Origin: an uncultured Bacteroidales bacterium
Lineage (GTDB): Bacteria; Bacteroidota; Bacteroidia; Bacteroidales; FEN-979
Assembly: GCA_903928285.1 (NCBI GenBank)
Contig: CAIYQH010000077.1
Span: 1-21,542 of the forward strand
Direction: 5' to 3'
Length of the DNA stretch: 21,542 bases
Shown: positions 9,273 through 17,204 of the stretch, in pieces
Numbering within the stretch: position 1 is the first letter of the stretch
How the letters are laid out: each line of letters opens with the position of its first letter
Position numbers and translations under genes: made by a program
Notes under the pieces: generated by a model
Databases searched by the model: none
Seen by the model: the letters and a program-made list of their open reading frames with translations, nothing else
What the model was told of the DNA's origin: nothing

Positions 9273-9366
9273 CCGGCTTCAATGGGGTTAGCCATGGCAG
9301 AAGGGAAGCCGGCATGGGTTTCAGAACCTTGGAATAGTCACTGATTATCGGACGCCAAGAAGCCGG
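9273..9366 (+). repeat. Inverted and direct repeats of GAAGCCGG in an intergenic gap
   Basis: The 160-bp gap before the MBOAT gene contains CCGGCTTC at 9273-9280 and its exact reverse complement GAAGCCGG twice, at 9305-9312 and 9359-9366. With the second copy the pairing extends to nine bases (TCCGGCTTC with GAAGCCGGA). The two possible stems exclude each other. No T-run follows either, so this is not a standard terminator. It may be an mRNA structure or operator, or chance in a short GC-balanced stretch. Confidence 0.35.
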
Positions 9367-9427
9367 ATTTGAAAAATTTTCACAGATAAATTCACAGCGC
9401 CTCATCAGGGGTGCGAACCTGAAACCT

Positions 9428-10900
9428 ATGTTATACACCTCTGCTGAGTTTGCCCTGTTTTTTTCTTTTGTTTTCCTGCTTTATTGGCTTGTCCTGAAGA
9501 AAAGCCTGAAACTGCAGAACCTGTTCCTGCTTGTTGCCGGTTATTTCTTTTATGGCCTGTGGAGCTGGAAATTCCTGTTGCTGCTCATGGCAGTTTCGCT
9601 GGTCAACTGGCTTACAGGTTTATTGATAGCGGGCTCGTCGGTTCCCGCTCGGCGCAGGATGATCCTGCTGGCGGGGTTGCTGATCAATGCCGGCACACTG
9701 GGCATCTTCAAATATTACAATTTCTTCATTGAGGGTTTTGTCAGCTCCATGACGGCCATGGGGTTGCACCTGCATGCCCTGACCCTTGACCTGCTCCTCC
9801 CCGTGGGGATCAGCTTCTATATTTTTGTGGGCATCAGCTATATCATGGATGTTTACAGGTGTAAGCTGGATGCCGAAAAAAGGATCATCCCCGCCCTGCT
9901 GTCATTCAGTTTTTTCCCGGTCATCCTTGCCGGTCCGGTCGAACGCCCTGTTTCACTTCTTCCGCAGATAAAGGCTCCCAGGGTGTTTGATTCTGACCTG
10001 GCTGTGGATGGTATCCGGCAATTTGTCTGGGGGTTGTTTATGAAGATGGTCGTAGCCAATAACTGCAGTGTCTTTACAGGGAAGGTATTCAGTGATAGGG
10101 GCACGATGTCGGGTGGCAGCCTCCTCCTGGGAGCGGTGTTTTTTGCCGTGCAGATTTATGCCGACTTTTCGGGCTATTCCGATATGGCGATCGGTATCGG
10201 GAAGCTGCTTGGATTCAGGATCAGGCGTAATTTTGCATTCCCCTATTTTGCCGGCGATATTGCAGAATTCTGGCGCCGGTGGAACATCTCGCTGACGGGC
10301 TGGTTCAGGGACTACATTTTCCTGCCCGTGGCCTACCTTATTTCAGGAAAGATCAGGGGGGCAAGGTTTCTTTTGATCAAAACCGAACTTTTCATCTACA
10401 TCATGGCCATCACCATTACCTGGACCTTTACCGGCTTATGGCATGGGGCAAATTATACCTTTATTGCCTGGGGGTGGATTCATGGAGGGTTGCTGATCTT
10501 ATACCATATCATCAGGAAACCAAAACAGAGGCTGCTTCGCAGGATGCACCCGGTCCCGGGATTTATGCTCAGGGCAACGGAGTATGTTCTGACCATGGTG
10601 GTGGTACTGGTTGCCTGGATTTTCTTCAAATCGGCCAGTATTCACCAGGCCTTTGATTTTCTGTCAGGGATATGTTCCCCGTCAGAAACTGAGATGGCGG
10701 GTCCATTGCCCCGCATTGAACTGGTAGTTGCTTCCGCAGTTGCCTTCTTCCTTGAATATCTCCGGCGGAACAGCGAATTTCCTTTACAGTTGGGGAAAAA
10801 CATTCCTGTGATTGCCCGCTGGGCCTGTTATTACGGGATTGTTCTGGTCATTGTGTTTTTTGGCGGCGGGCAGAAGGTGTTCCTCTATTTTCAGTTCTGA
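9428..10900 (+). CDS. MBOAT family O-acyltransferase (AlgI-like)
   Basis: A 490-residue polytopic protein of the membrane-bound O-acyltransferase family, within the usual AlgI/DltB size range. Family blocks are LLPVGISFYIFVGISYIMD at 123-141, ILAGPVERP at 166-174, QIYADFSGYSDMAIGIG at 242-258, EFWRRWNISLTGWFRDY at 280-296 and FTGLWHGANYTF at 334-345. His339 in GLWHG matches the essential histidine of AlgI-type enzymes. The position often occupied by a second histidine (FWRRWH) is Asn286 here, a variant I believe also occurs in related proteins. Such proteins pass acyl groups, usually acetyl, across the inner membrane to an extracytoplasmic partner. The SGNH-like protein at 13025 is a candidate partner, two genes downstream. 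A 160-bp gap upstream allows a separate promoter, though no consensus is seen. Confidence 0.92.
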   Translation: MLYTSAEFALFFSFVFLLYWLVLKKSLKLQNLFLLVAGYFFYGLWSWKFLLLLMAVSLVNWLTGLLIAGSSVPARRRMILLAGLLINAGTLGIFKYYNFFIEGFVSSMTAMGLHLHALTLDLLLPVGISFYIFVGISYIMDVYRCKLDAEKRIIPALLSFSFFPVILAGPVERPVSLLPQIKAPRVFDSDLAVDGIRQFVWGLFMKMVVANNCSVFTGKVFSDRGTMSGGSLLLGAVFFAVQIYADFSGYSDMAIGIGKLLGFRIRRNFAFPYFAGDIAEFWRRWNISLTGWFRDYIFLPVAYLISGKIRGARFLLIKTELFIYIMAITITWTFTGLWHGANYTFIAWGWIHGGLLILYHIIRKPKQRLLRRMHPVPGFMLRATEYVLTMVVVLVAWIFFKSASIHQAFDFLSGICSPSETEMAGPLPRIELVVASAVAFFLEYLRRNSEFPLQLGKNIPVIARWACYYGIVLVIVFFGGGQKVFLYFQF

Positions 10901-10951
10901 CCACCTTTGCCGTAAGTTTTCATTAACAGGAATCTGAAAAGTGTGCCGATC

Positions 10952-12988
10952 ATGACAACAAAGCTGTTCTTCAGAAAGGCCGGGCTATCTGGAAAAAAAG
11001 TTTTTCCGTTGTTGGCATGTTCCCGGGGTTTCGGTAAAAGCAGCGAAAAAGCTGACGGAAAGGTCAACCACCGGCTTGGGGAATTGGTGAAACTGATTTT
11101 AGCGGCAATGTTCCTCATCATCAGCACATTCCCCGAATATAGCTGGAACATTTCAACCGGAATTGACAACTCCCTCAAGTGGGTATTTAATTCGCTGTTC
11201 TTAACAGGTCTGAGCCTGGGAAAAGGGATCATATTTCCCCACGGACCACTGGCTTTCTTCCTCTATCCGGTGGCCGGCACAATGGTCGGGGTCGTGGTGG
11301 TCACCTCCCTCCTAAAAGCCGGGCTGGTTTTTGGCATTTCGGGATTAACCGGCAGGAAGGGGAAACAACAATGGCTCATCCTCTTTACGGTTGCCTATCT
11401 CATCTCAGCGATCGCCAATTTCCAGAACCTTCTTCTTGCAAATATCCTCCTGCTCTATTGCAACTATTTTCTTGAAGAGCGCTTTTACCTGAAACTGACC
11501 GCCTTTATGTTAACTGCCTTTGGCTTCTATATCAAATCGTACCTGGCGGTAACCACGCTTGCCCTGTTTATCCCATTTTCAGCCTATTATATTTTCAGGG
11601 ACAAAGATTACAAAAAGAGTTGCGGTGATCTCCTCCTGCTTCCGGGGCTGATATTCCTGGGCTGGTTCATTATGTACGGAACCCCGGTTGGATTTCTTTC
11701 CTATGTAACCGGATTATATCACCTTGCCATGGGTAACGCTGCTGCTGCATCCCTCTATCCTGAAAATAACTGGTGGATTTTATCCCCTTTCCTTGTCGCC
11801 CTTTTTTCCCTGCCCTTCCTAAGCAGGTCGCGGAACGGGATCTATTTTGGCTTGTTGACCGTGTTAACCCTCTTTGCTGCCTGGAAACACGGGATGTCGC
11901 GGGAAGATATTTTCCACGTAGCTGCTTTCATCATGTTAATTACCATCTCCCTGGTGATATTCATCATTTTTGAAGATCAGCATCATTACCGCAATCTTGT
12001 CCTGGCGCTGGGTGTAATTTGCCTGATCACCATCAACTCACGGCATGCTGCGGCATACCGGCCCAGGCCTGTCGAATTGTTCCGGGTCAACAACCTGATC
12101 GGGTTTTTAACCGGTTTTAACCAGCTTGAGTCAAAAGCGGTCATCCAAAGCAGGAATAACCTTGCCTCTTCCGTGTTGCCCCGGGCGATTCGTGATTCAA
12201 TAGGCAAGGCAACCGTTGACGCCTACCCATGGGATTATTCAGTGATTGCCGCCAATGGTCTTAACTGGCGGCCGAGGGTGGTTATCCAGAGTTATGCAAG
12301 CTATACCCCCTGGCTCGATCATAAAAATGCCGGCCATTTTAATTCTGACAAGGCTCCTTCCTACGTAATCTGGGACCTGGTTAAATGGCCCGGAAACCGG
12401 GCTGCTGAACAGTTTGCCGGCATTGATAACCGTTACCTGCTGAATGACGAACCCCAGACCATGTTAAGGTTACTTTGCAACTACAGATTTTATTATGCTG
12501 ACGAAAAATTCCTGGTGCTCAGAAAGAGGACCACCAGCCTGGAGGCAACTGTTTCCTGCCTCCGCACTGTTGAGGGTACCCGGGGAGGTTGGATTGATGT
12601 TCCGGAAATCCAACAGGGTTTGCTGAGGGCAAAGTTCTCCTGTCGCAAAGGATTTCTGCAGCGGTTGAAAAGCTTCCTTTACAAAGACGAGGAATGGCAG
12701 ATCTCTTTAAAACTTTCCGACGGCACGATCCTCCGTTACAAGATTGTTCCTGAAAATGCAGCCGATGGTATCTGGATCAATCCCTTTATTATCAGGCTGC
12801 AGGAGGCCGGTCTGGTAAAGCAGGTCATGTTTGATTGCTCCGGCAGCAATATCGCGGTCCCTGAGTTCAGGGTCGTTTGGGAAAGGATTGATTTCGGGAA
12901 TCCAGGTTATGGGGTACCTGAGCTATTCCTGCATCAGGAACGTAGTGCAACCCTTTTAGTACAGGGGCAACCGGCAGAAACGGTTTAA
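10952..12988 (+). CDS. Large polytopic membrane protein of unknown function
   Basis: About 678 residues. I prefer the ATG at 10952; a GTG at 10943 would add three residues. After a basic cytoplasmic head there are roughly ten hydrophobic segments between residues 50 and 365. Near the first external loop is STGIDNSLKW followed by GKGIIFPHGPLAFFLYP, and later WKHGMSREDIFHVAAF; these fit a widespread but uncharacterised family of hypothetical membrane proteins with an Asp in the first loop and an 'F-x-HGPLAF'-type motif. The rest is a large soluble, probably periplasmic domain with NGLNWRPRVVIQSYASYTPW and APSYVIWDL. The topology resembles GT-C glycosyltransferases, but assignment is by resemblance only. 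It lies between the MBOAT gene (51 bp upstream) and the SGNH-like gene (36 bp downstream), so a link to glycan acylation or translocation is possible. Confidence 0.78.
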   Translation: MTTKLFFRKAGLSGKKVFPLLACSRGFGKSSEKADGKVNHRLGELVKLILAAMFLIISTFPEYSWNISTGIDNSLKWVFNSLFLTGLSLGKGIIFPHGPLAFFLYPVAGTMVGVVVVTSLLKAGLVFGISGLTGRKGKQQWLILFTVAYLISAIANFQNLLLANILLLYCNYFLEERFYLKLTAFMLTAFGFYIKSYLAVTTLALFIPFSAYYIFRDKDYKKSCGDLLLLPGLIFLGWFIMYGTPVGFLSYVTGLYHLAMGNAAAASLYPENNWWILSPFLVALFSLPFLSRSRNGIYFGLLTVLTLFAAWKHGMSREDIFHVAAFIMLITISLVIFIIFEDQHHYRNLVLALGVICLITINSRHAAAYRPRPVELFRVNNLIGFLTGFNQLESKAVIQSRNNLASSVLPRAIRDSIGKATVDAYPWDYSVIAANGLNWRPRVVIQSYASYTPWLDHKNAGHFNSDKAPSYVIWDLVKWPGNRAAEQFAGIDNRYLLNDEPQTMLRLLCNYRFYYADEKFLVLRKRTTSLEATVSCLRTVEGTRGGWIDVPEIQQGLLRAKFSCRKGFLQRLKSFLYKDEEWQISLKLSDGTILRYKIVPENAADGIWINPFIIRLQEAGLVKQVMFDCSGSNIAVPEFRVVWERIDFGNPGYGVPELFLHQERSATLLVQGQPAETV

Positions 12989-13024
12989 CCGGAGCCGCCC
13001 TTAAACATTAACCAATTTGGCTTT

Positions 13025-13876
13025 ATGACACTAAAGAAATTCATTCTGGTTGTTTTGCTGAACCTTTTTTGCATGGTCATTCTCCTTGAACTGGCGGGAA
13101 CCCTGGTACTCTCTTCGTCCAATTATTTTTCAAAAAGACTTTCCGTTTTCAGACTATACCAGTCCCAGGGTGGAACAGAAAAGCCGATATCCTCCGACAC
13201 CCTTTTATTGGGGTGCAGTGTTGCAGGTCAGCTATTCCCGATGGGAAAACGCTCAAACTGGCTTGCAACCGGGGCCCCCTGTTTGCTGGCAAAGAGCTAT
13301 ATCATGGCCAGCAGGGCCTTAAAAGCCAACCCGCATATAAAGGTTATTTATATTGTTACGGTTCCGATAGGGATAACCCATAAATTCGAGTCGAAGATGA
13401 CCTACGGGCATTTTATTAAATCTTTTTTCTCCTATGCAAATATTCCATACCTGGATTGGTTCCTTGTAAAAAAGATTGCCCAAAGACCCATTGCCTTGCT
13501 GTCATTTTTCAACTTTTATAAAATCCTTCCCTTTTCCGATATTAACTATGATGATGGAAAACCAATTTATTACGATACGCTGACAGATTTTGGAATCTTT
13601 TATTTAAAGAAACTCAGGGAATTTTCGAAAACGAACCATGTTGAACTTATCTTTGTTGCTTCCCCTGTAAGGGAATCTCTTGTGCGGCAGTTACACAATT
13701 ACAAACACTTACGTGCAGGTATCCATAACAATGGTTTTGATGATATGTTTACCGGGTATTTTGACCATATGGTATCCTATCCTGACAGCTGTTTTGTTGA
13801 TGGAACTCATTTCAAGGGACCCTATCTTGAGGATCACCGGGAGGAAATTGTCGGGAGGCTGGGAATATTCAGGTAA
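13025..13876 (+). CDS. Membrane-anchored SGNH-like protein, possible O-acyltransferase partner
   Basis: A 283-residue protein with one N-terminal hydrophobic segment (about 5-29) acting as signal anchor, so the rest should be periplasmic. TLLLGCSVAGQLFP (59-72) sits after a predicted beta strand and resembles block I of SGNH hydrolases, with Ser65 as candidate nucleophile (GCS rather than GDS). Near the C-terminus, CFVDGTHF (256-263) supplies Asp259 and His262 in the D-x-x-H arrangement of block V. AlgJ/AlgX/PatB-type SGNH proteins work with an MBOAT protein to O-acetylate polysaccharides, and an MBOAT gene lies two genes upstream. Overall similarity to a named family is weak, so the call depends on these two motifs, the anchor and the context. 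It could instead be a glycan esterase or unrelated. Confidence 0.55.
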   Translation: MTLKKFILVVLLNLFCMVILLELAGTLVLSSSNYFSKRLSVFRLYQSQGGTEKPISSDTLLLGCSVAGQLFPMGKRSNWLATGAPCLLAKSYIMASRALKANPHIKVIYIVTVPIGITHKFESKMTYGHFIKSFFSYANIPYLDWFLVKKIAQRPIALLSFFNFYKILPFSDINYDDGKPIYYDTLTDFGIFYLKKLREFSKTNHVELIFVASPVRESLVRQLHNYKHLRAGIHNNGFDDMFTGYFDHMVSYPDSCFVDGTHFKGPYLEDHREEIVGRLGIFR

Positions 13877-13921
13877 ATGAATTATCCTGGTCCAAACCGC
13901 AGATAATAGGATAAAAAAGAG

Positions 13922-14734
13922 ATGGAAGAAAAGGAGTTGCTGACATTGGTAATAAGGGCTGCCGTGGAGGCCGGGGAGGCCATTCTTTCCGTATATGGTT
14001 CAGGTGAACAGGAGGTTTCCTATAAATCAGACCTGTCGCCGCTTACCCTTGCCGACCGAAGGTCGAATGAGGTCATCCTCCGTTACCTTGCCGGAACGGA
14101 GATTCCCGTGATCAGCGAAGAATCGCTGCAGGTACCCTGGGAGGTGCGCCGGAACTGGAATGAATGCTGGATCGTCGACCCGCTCGATGGTACCAAAGAG
14201 TTCCTCAGGCGGAATGGCGATTTCACCGTCAACATTGCCCTGGTGAGACAGGGCAAACCCGTGCTGGGGGTTATTTTCACGCCGGTCACCGGGGAGTTGT
14301 ATTTCGGGACCCTAAAGTACGGGGCTTATAAGCTGCTTTTAAAGGAGGGATGGCTTCAGGATCATGACCATGAAATGCTGTTTACAGCCTCATCACGACT
14401 ACCATTGCCTGTCAGGGAACATCCCGGATATACTGTTGTAGCCAGCCGGTCGCACATGAGTGCGGAGACGACTGCGTTTATCCAGGAGGTTGAACGCAAG
14501 TTTGCCCCCGTCAGGGTGGTTTCACGGGGCAGCTCCCTGAAAATATGCATGGTGGCCGAGGGCGCTGCGGATGTTTACCCCCGTTTTGCCCCGACCATGG
14601 AATGGGATACGGCTGCCGGACACGCTATTGCAAAGGCCGCCGGATATAGCCTGGCAAACCCCGAAACAGGGATGGAACTGGTATATAACAAGGAAAGTCT
14701 GCTGAATCCCTGGTTCTTGGTTCAAAAAACGTAG
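13922..14734 (+). CDS. cysQ: 3'(2'),5'-bisphosphate nucleotidase CysQ
   Basis: A 270-residue member of the inositol monophosphatase superfamily. It has the full metal and phosphate set: KSDLSPLTLAD (35-45), ISEES with Glu66 and Glu67, WIVDPLDGTKEF (83-94) with Asp86 and Asp89, and EWDTAAGHAI (227-236) with Asp229. The GTKEF form after the DPLDGT motif is typical of CysQ rather than of inositol monophosphatases. CysQ hydrolyses 3'-phosphoadenosine 5'-phosphate (PAP) to AMP and phosphate, removing the by-product of sulfate assimilation and of PAPS-dependent sulfotransfer. No sulfotransferase, PAPS synthesis or sulfate uptake gene is seen here. The upstream purine-rich AAAAAAGAG is a plausible ribosome binding site, 45 bp after the SGNH-like gene. 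Confidence 0.93.
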   Translation: MEEKELLTLVIRAAVEAGEAILSVYGSGEQEVSYKSDLSPLTLADRRSNEVILRYLAGTEIPVISEESLQVPWEVRRNWNECWIVDPLDGTKEFLRRNGDFTVNIALVRQGKPVLGVIFTPVTGELYFGTLKYGAYKLLLKEGWLQDHDHEMLFTASSRLPLPVREHPGYTVVASRSHMSAETTAFIQEVERKFAPVRVVSRGSSLKICMVAEGAADVYPRFAPTMEWDTAAGHAIAKAAGYSLANPETGMELVYNKESLLNPWFLVQKT

Positions 14735-14919
14735 AAGGATCGGGCAGTGGATCGGAGATTAAAGTCGGGGCACGACAGTAATTCCTGGCCAATGATGATT
14801 ATTTTCGCGGTATGTTTTGATTCAGGAAGGAGCATTCAGGGTTTGTTCAGCCGGCAGGGCCCTTTTTAAAGCTGCAGTAACGGGACGATTAATTAATTTT
14901 GAAAGCAGATTTAATAAAC

Positions 14920-16017
14920 ATGGGAATCAATCCACCGGTTATCAGAACCCTCGCCTTTTATCTGCCCCAGTTCCATCCTATCCCCGAAAACGACGAATGG
15001 TGGGGCAGGGGTTTTACCGAATGGACCAATACCACCAGGGCAAAGCGTTTTTTTTACGGCCATCATCAGCCTAACCTGCCAGCCGACCTTGGCTATTATG
15101 ACCTCAGGGTTCCCGAAACCAGGCAGGCACAGGCAATGCTGGCAAAGGAGGCAGGCCTGGGGGGGTTTATCTACTGGCATTACTGGTTTGGAAACGGCAA
15201 ACAACTGCTCGAACGTCCCTTTAATGAGGTGTTGGAAAGCGGCCAGCCCGATTTTCCTTTCTGCCTGGCATGGGCAAATCAATCCTGGACAGGCATCTGG
15301 CACGGGCTTAAGGATAAGACGCTGATTGAACAAACCTACCCCGGTAAAGAGGACCATATTGCCCATTTTCACAGCCTGCTCAAGGCATTCAACGACCCCA
15401 GGTATATCAGGCTTGACAACAAACCGGTATTTTTTATCTATGAGCCTTCAACCTTCCCGCAACTCAGGGAGTTTACCGATCTGTGGAACAGCCTTGCCGT
15501 AAAGAACGGTTTCGCCGGGATCTATTTTATCGGTGTGAACCACCTCCAATGGGATTACCGCAAGGATGGGTTCAATGAAATGACGGTCTATATGCCCGGA
15601 CATTACGTTGATACCTACCAGGAAAATTTTTTCCGGTCGCTGAAAAATTCATTTAAACGGCATATCCTGAGCCGTTACCCGATGGTCATCGGTTATCAGG
15701 ACATCATCCGGCACTACCGGTTTGACCATTTTTCAAACAATGATTTCATCCCCTGTATTCTGCCTAACTGGGATAATACGCCCAGGTCGGGGAGAAACGG
15801 GATGGTGTTTACAGGATCCAACCCAGCTTTGTTCAGGACGCACCTTGAGTCGGCCATACGTTTCGTGCTGAATAACAAGAGGGAACACAGCCTGCTCATC
15901 ATCAAATCGTGGAATGAATGGGCAGAAGGTAACTACCTGGAGCCCGACAGGCAGTGGGGAACACAATATCTCCAGGCAATCAAAGAGACATTTGTTAAAA
16001 CCAACCCAGCCCCATGA
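14920..16017 (+). CDS. WbsX-like (GH99-like) glycan biosynthesis protein, second stand-alone copy
   Basis: A 365-residue single-domain WbsX protein. I choose the ATG at 14920, which leaves about ten residues before the first conserved block, as in the copy at 4118; an in-frame TTG at 14899 would add seven. Blocks are FYLPQFHPIPEND, GFTEWTN, YWHYWFGNGK, WANQSWTGIWHG and SWNEWAEGNYLEPD, the last with Glu333 and Glu336 in this numbering. The middle block is nearly identical to the 4118 copy, so the two are close paralogues, while the fusion protein's domain is more distant. There is no signal peptide. Its stop overlaps the ATG of the next GT4 gene by 4 bp (ATGA), implying translational coupling. 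The 185 bp upstream hold no convincing gene or promoter. Confidence 0.88.
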   Translation: MGINPPVIRTLAFYLPQFHPIPENDEWWGRGFTEWTNTTRAKRFFYGHHQPNLPADLGYYDLRVPETRQAQAMLAKEAGLGGFIYWHYWFGNGKQLLERPFNEVLESGQPDFPFCLAWANQSWTGIWHGLKDKTLIEQTYPGKEDHIAHFHSLLKAFNDPRYIRLDNKPVFFIYEPSTFPQLREFTDLWNSLAVKNGFAGIYFIGVNHLQWDYRKDGFNEMTVYMPGHYVDTYQENFFRSLKNSFKRHILSRYPMVIGYQDIIRHYRFDHFSNNDFIPCILPNWDNTPRSGRNGMVFTGSNPALFRTHLESAIRFVLNNKREHSLLIIKSWNEWAEGNYLEPDRQWGTQYLQAIKETFVKTNPAP

Positions 16018-17189
16018 TGCCACCCAGGAAAATACTGATCGTATTTCCGCATAATTTTTTTGCACTGAAGAGCGGGGTTCACAAGCGGTATTATGAATTT
16101 GCAAGATCGTTGAAGGAAAAGGGATTTACCATCGATTTGCTGGGACTGCGCCATTTTGAAAGCCGGTGGGAAAATTTTAAGAGCGGAAACACCGACCAGT
16201 TGGTCGACCGGTTGTTCCTGTATGATTTCAGGATCGGGTACCACCTGAAACTGCTCCGGGACTTTTTATTAAGACTTCTCCCGTTTTTGAACATGAAACC
16301 GTCAGCCAGGGGCATTCAGCTGCCTGATTATGCCTTTCCCGGGATGACCAGGATGTTTGATAAAATCATCCGGAACAACAGGTATCAATATGTGGTCATC
16401 GGATATGTCTACTGGGCCAACCTGCTGAAAAAAGGCTTGCCACCCGGGACGAGGAGTATCCTTACCATCGAGGACTTCGTTTCCCTTAAGCTCTCTGGAA
16501 CCAGCGCCGGCGGAGGCAGCCTGGATGCTGCCATTGAAGATGAAGCAGAAAGGGTCAACCTTTTTGACAAGGCAATCTGTTTGTCCTATGAGGAGCTGGC
16601 GTTTTTTTCGGTCCATGCTCCGAAACCGGTATATTTTTTTGTACCGGTTTTCATGGAAAAGCCTGCCCTGGTTGCGAAGGAAAAGGAATTTGATATTCTT
16701 TTCATTGGTTTCGATAATCCTGAGAATATGGCGAGCCTTGCATGGTTTTTCGGGCAGGTATTCCCGTTACTTCCGGCAGGTATCAAGATCCGGGTAGTCG
16801 GAAAAGTCGCCAGGTTTTCCATTGACCTGCCCGGGGTTACGAAAACAGAATATGTTCAGGACCTGGGTGATGTTTACATGAAAAGCAGGGTTTCCATCAA
16901 TCCCATGCAGGGAGGAACCGGGATGAAGGTCAAGGTTGTCGAATCACTGGCGTATGGGATCCCTGTGGTAAGCACGCCAAAAGGGCTTTGCGGCATGCCC
17001 CCCGGCCTATTGAAGGAGTTTATCGTTGCAGGCGACCCTCAATCCTTTGCTGCTGAATTAACGCGGTTGCTAACGGACCAGCTTTGGTACGCTAAGAAAT
17101 GCAGAGAAGCTGAAAAAATCTTTGCAGCCTATTTCGATGCTGGCGTTGTCAGCAAGAAACTTGATGAAATATTCAGCCGGAATCAATAG
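16014..17189 (+). CDS. Family GT4 (group 1) glycosyltransferase
   Basis: A 391-residue GT-B enzyme. The N-terminal domain begins KILIVFPHNFFALKSGVHKR (6-25), the acceptor-side first strand and loop. The C-terminal domain begins near FDILFIGF and has IRVVGKV before the sugar-nucleotide motif GGTGMKVKVVESLAYGIPVV at about 300-319, with the Glu of VVESLAYG as conserved acidic residue. There is no membrane segment. It overlaps the WbsX-like gene by 4 bp; ATGs at 16014 and 16017 are both possible starts. The pairing WbsX-like then GT4 repeats the order at 4118-6369. It is only distantly similar to that other GT4 in the N-terminal half, so it probably has a different acceptor. The specific linkage is unknown. 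Confidence 0.9.
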   Translation: MMPPRKILIVFPHNFFALKSGVHKRYYEFARSLKEKGFTIDLLGLRHFESRWENFKSGNTDQLVDRLFLYDFRIGYHLKLLRDFLLRLLPFLNMKPSARGIQLPDYAFPGMTRMFDKIIRNNRYQYVVIGYVYWANLLKKGLPPGTRSILTIEDFVSLKLSGTSAGGGSLDAAIEDEAERVNLFDKAICLSYEELAFFSVHAPKPVYFFVPVFMEKPALVAKEKEFDILFIGFDNPENMASLAWFFGQVFPLLPAGIKIRVVGKVARFSIDLPGVTKTEYVQDLGDVYMKSRVSINPMQGGTGMKVKVVESLAYGIPVVSTPKGLCGMPPGLLKEFIVAGDPQSFAAELTRLLTDQLWYAKKCREAEKIFAAYFDAGVVSKKLDEIFSRNQ

Positions 17190-17204
17190 TTTTGCAGGTA
17201 TACC

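Noticed and set aside
14811..14820. TATGTTTTGA as a promoter for the second WbsX-like gene
   Set aside because: It has one base too many for the TAnnTTTG box and no -33 element at the right distance.
14792..14869. Small open frame of 25 codons in the gap after cysQ
   Set aside because: It is too short, has no ribosome binding site and no similarity to a known small protein.
14911..15372. 153-codon open frame on the minus strand
   Set aside because: It is antisense to the second WbsX-like gene at the same relative place as the minus-strand frame over the first copy, so it reflects shared sequence and not a gene.
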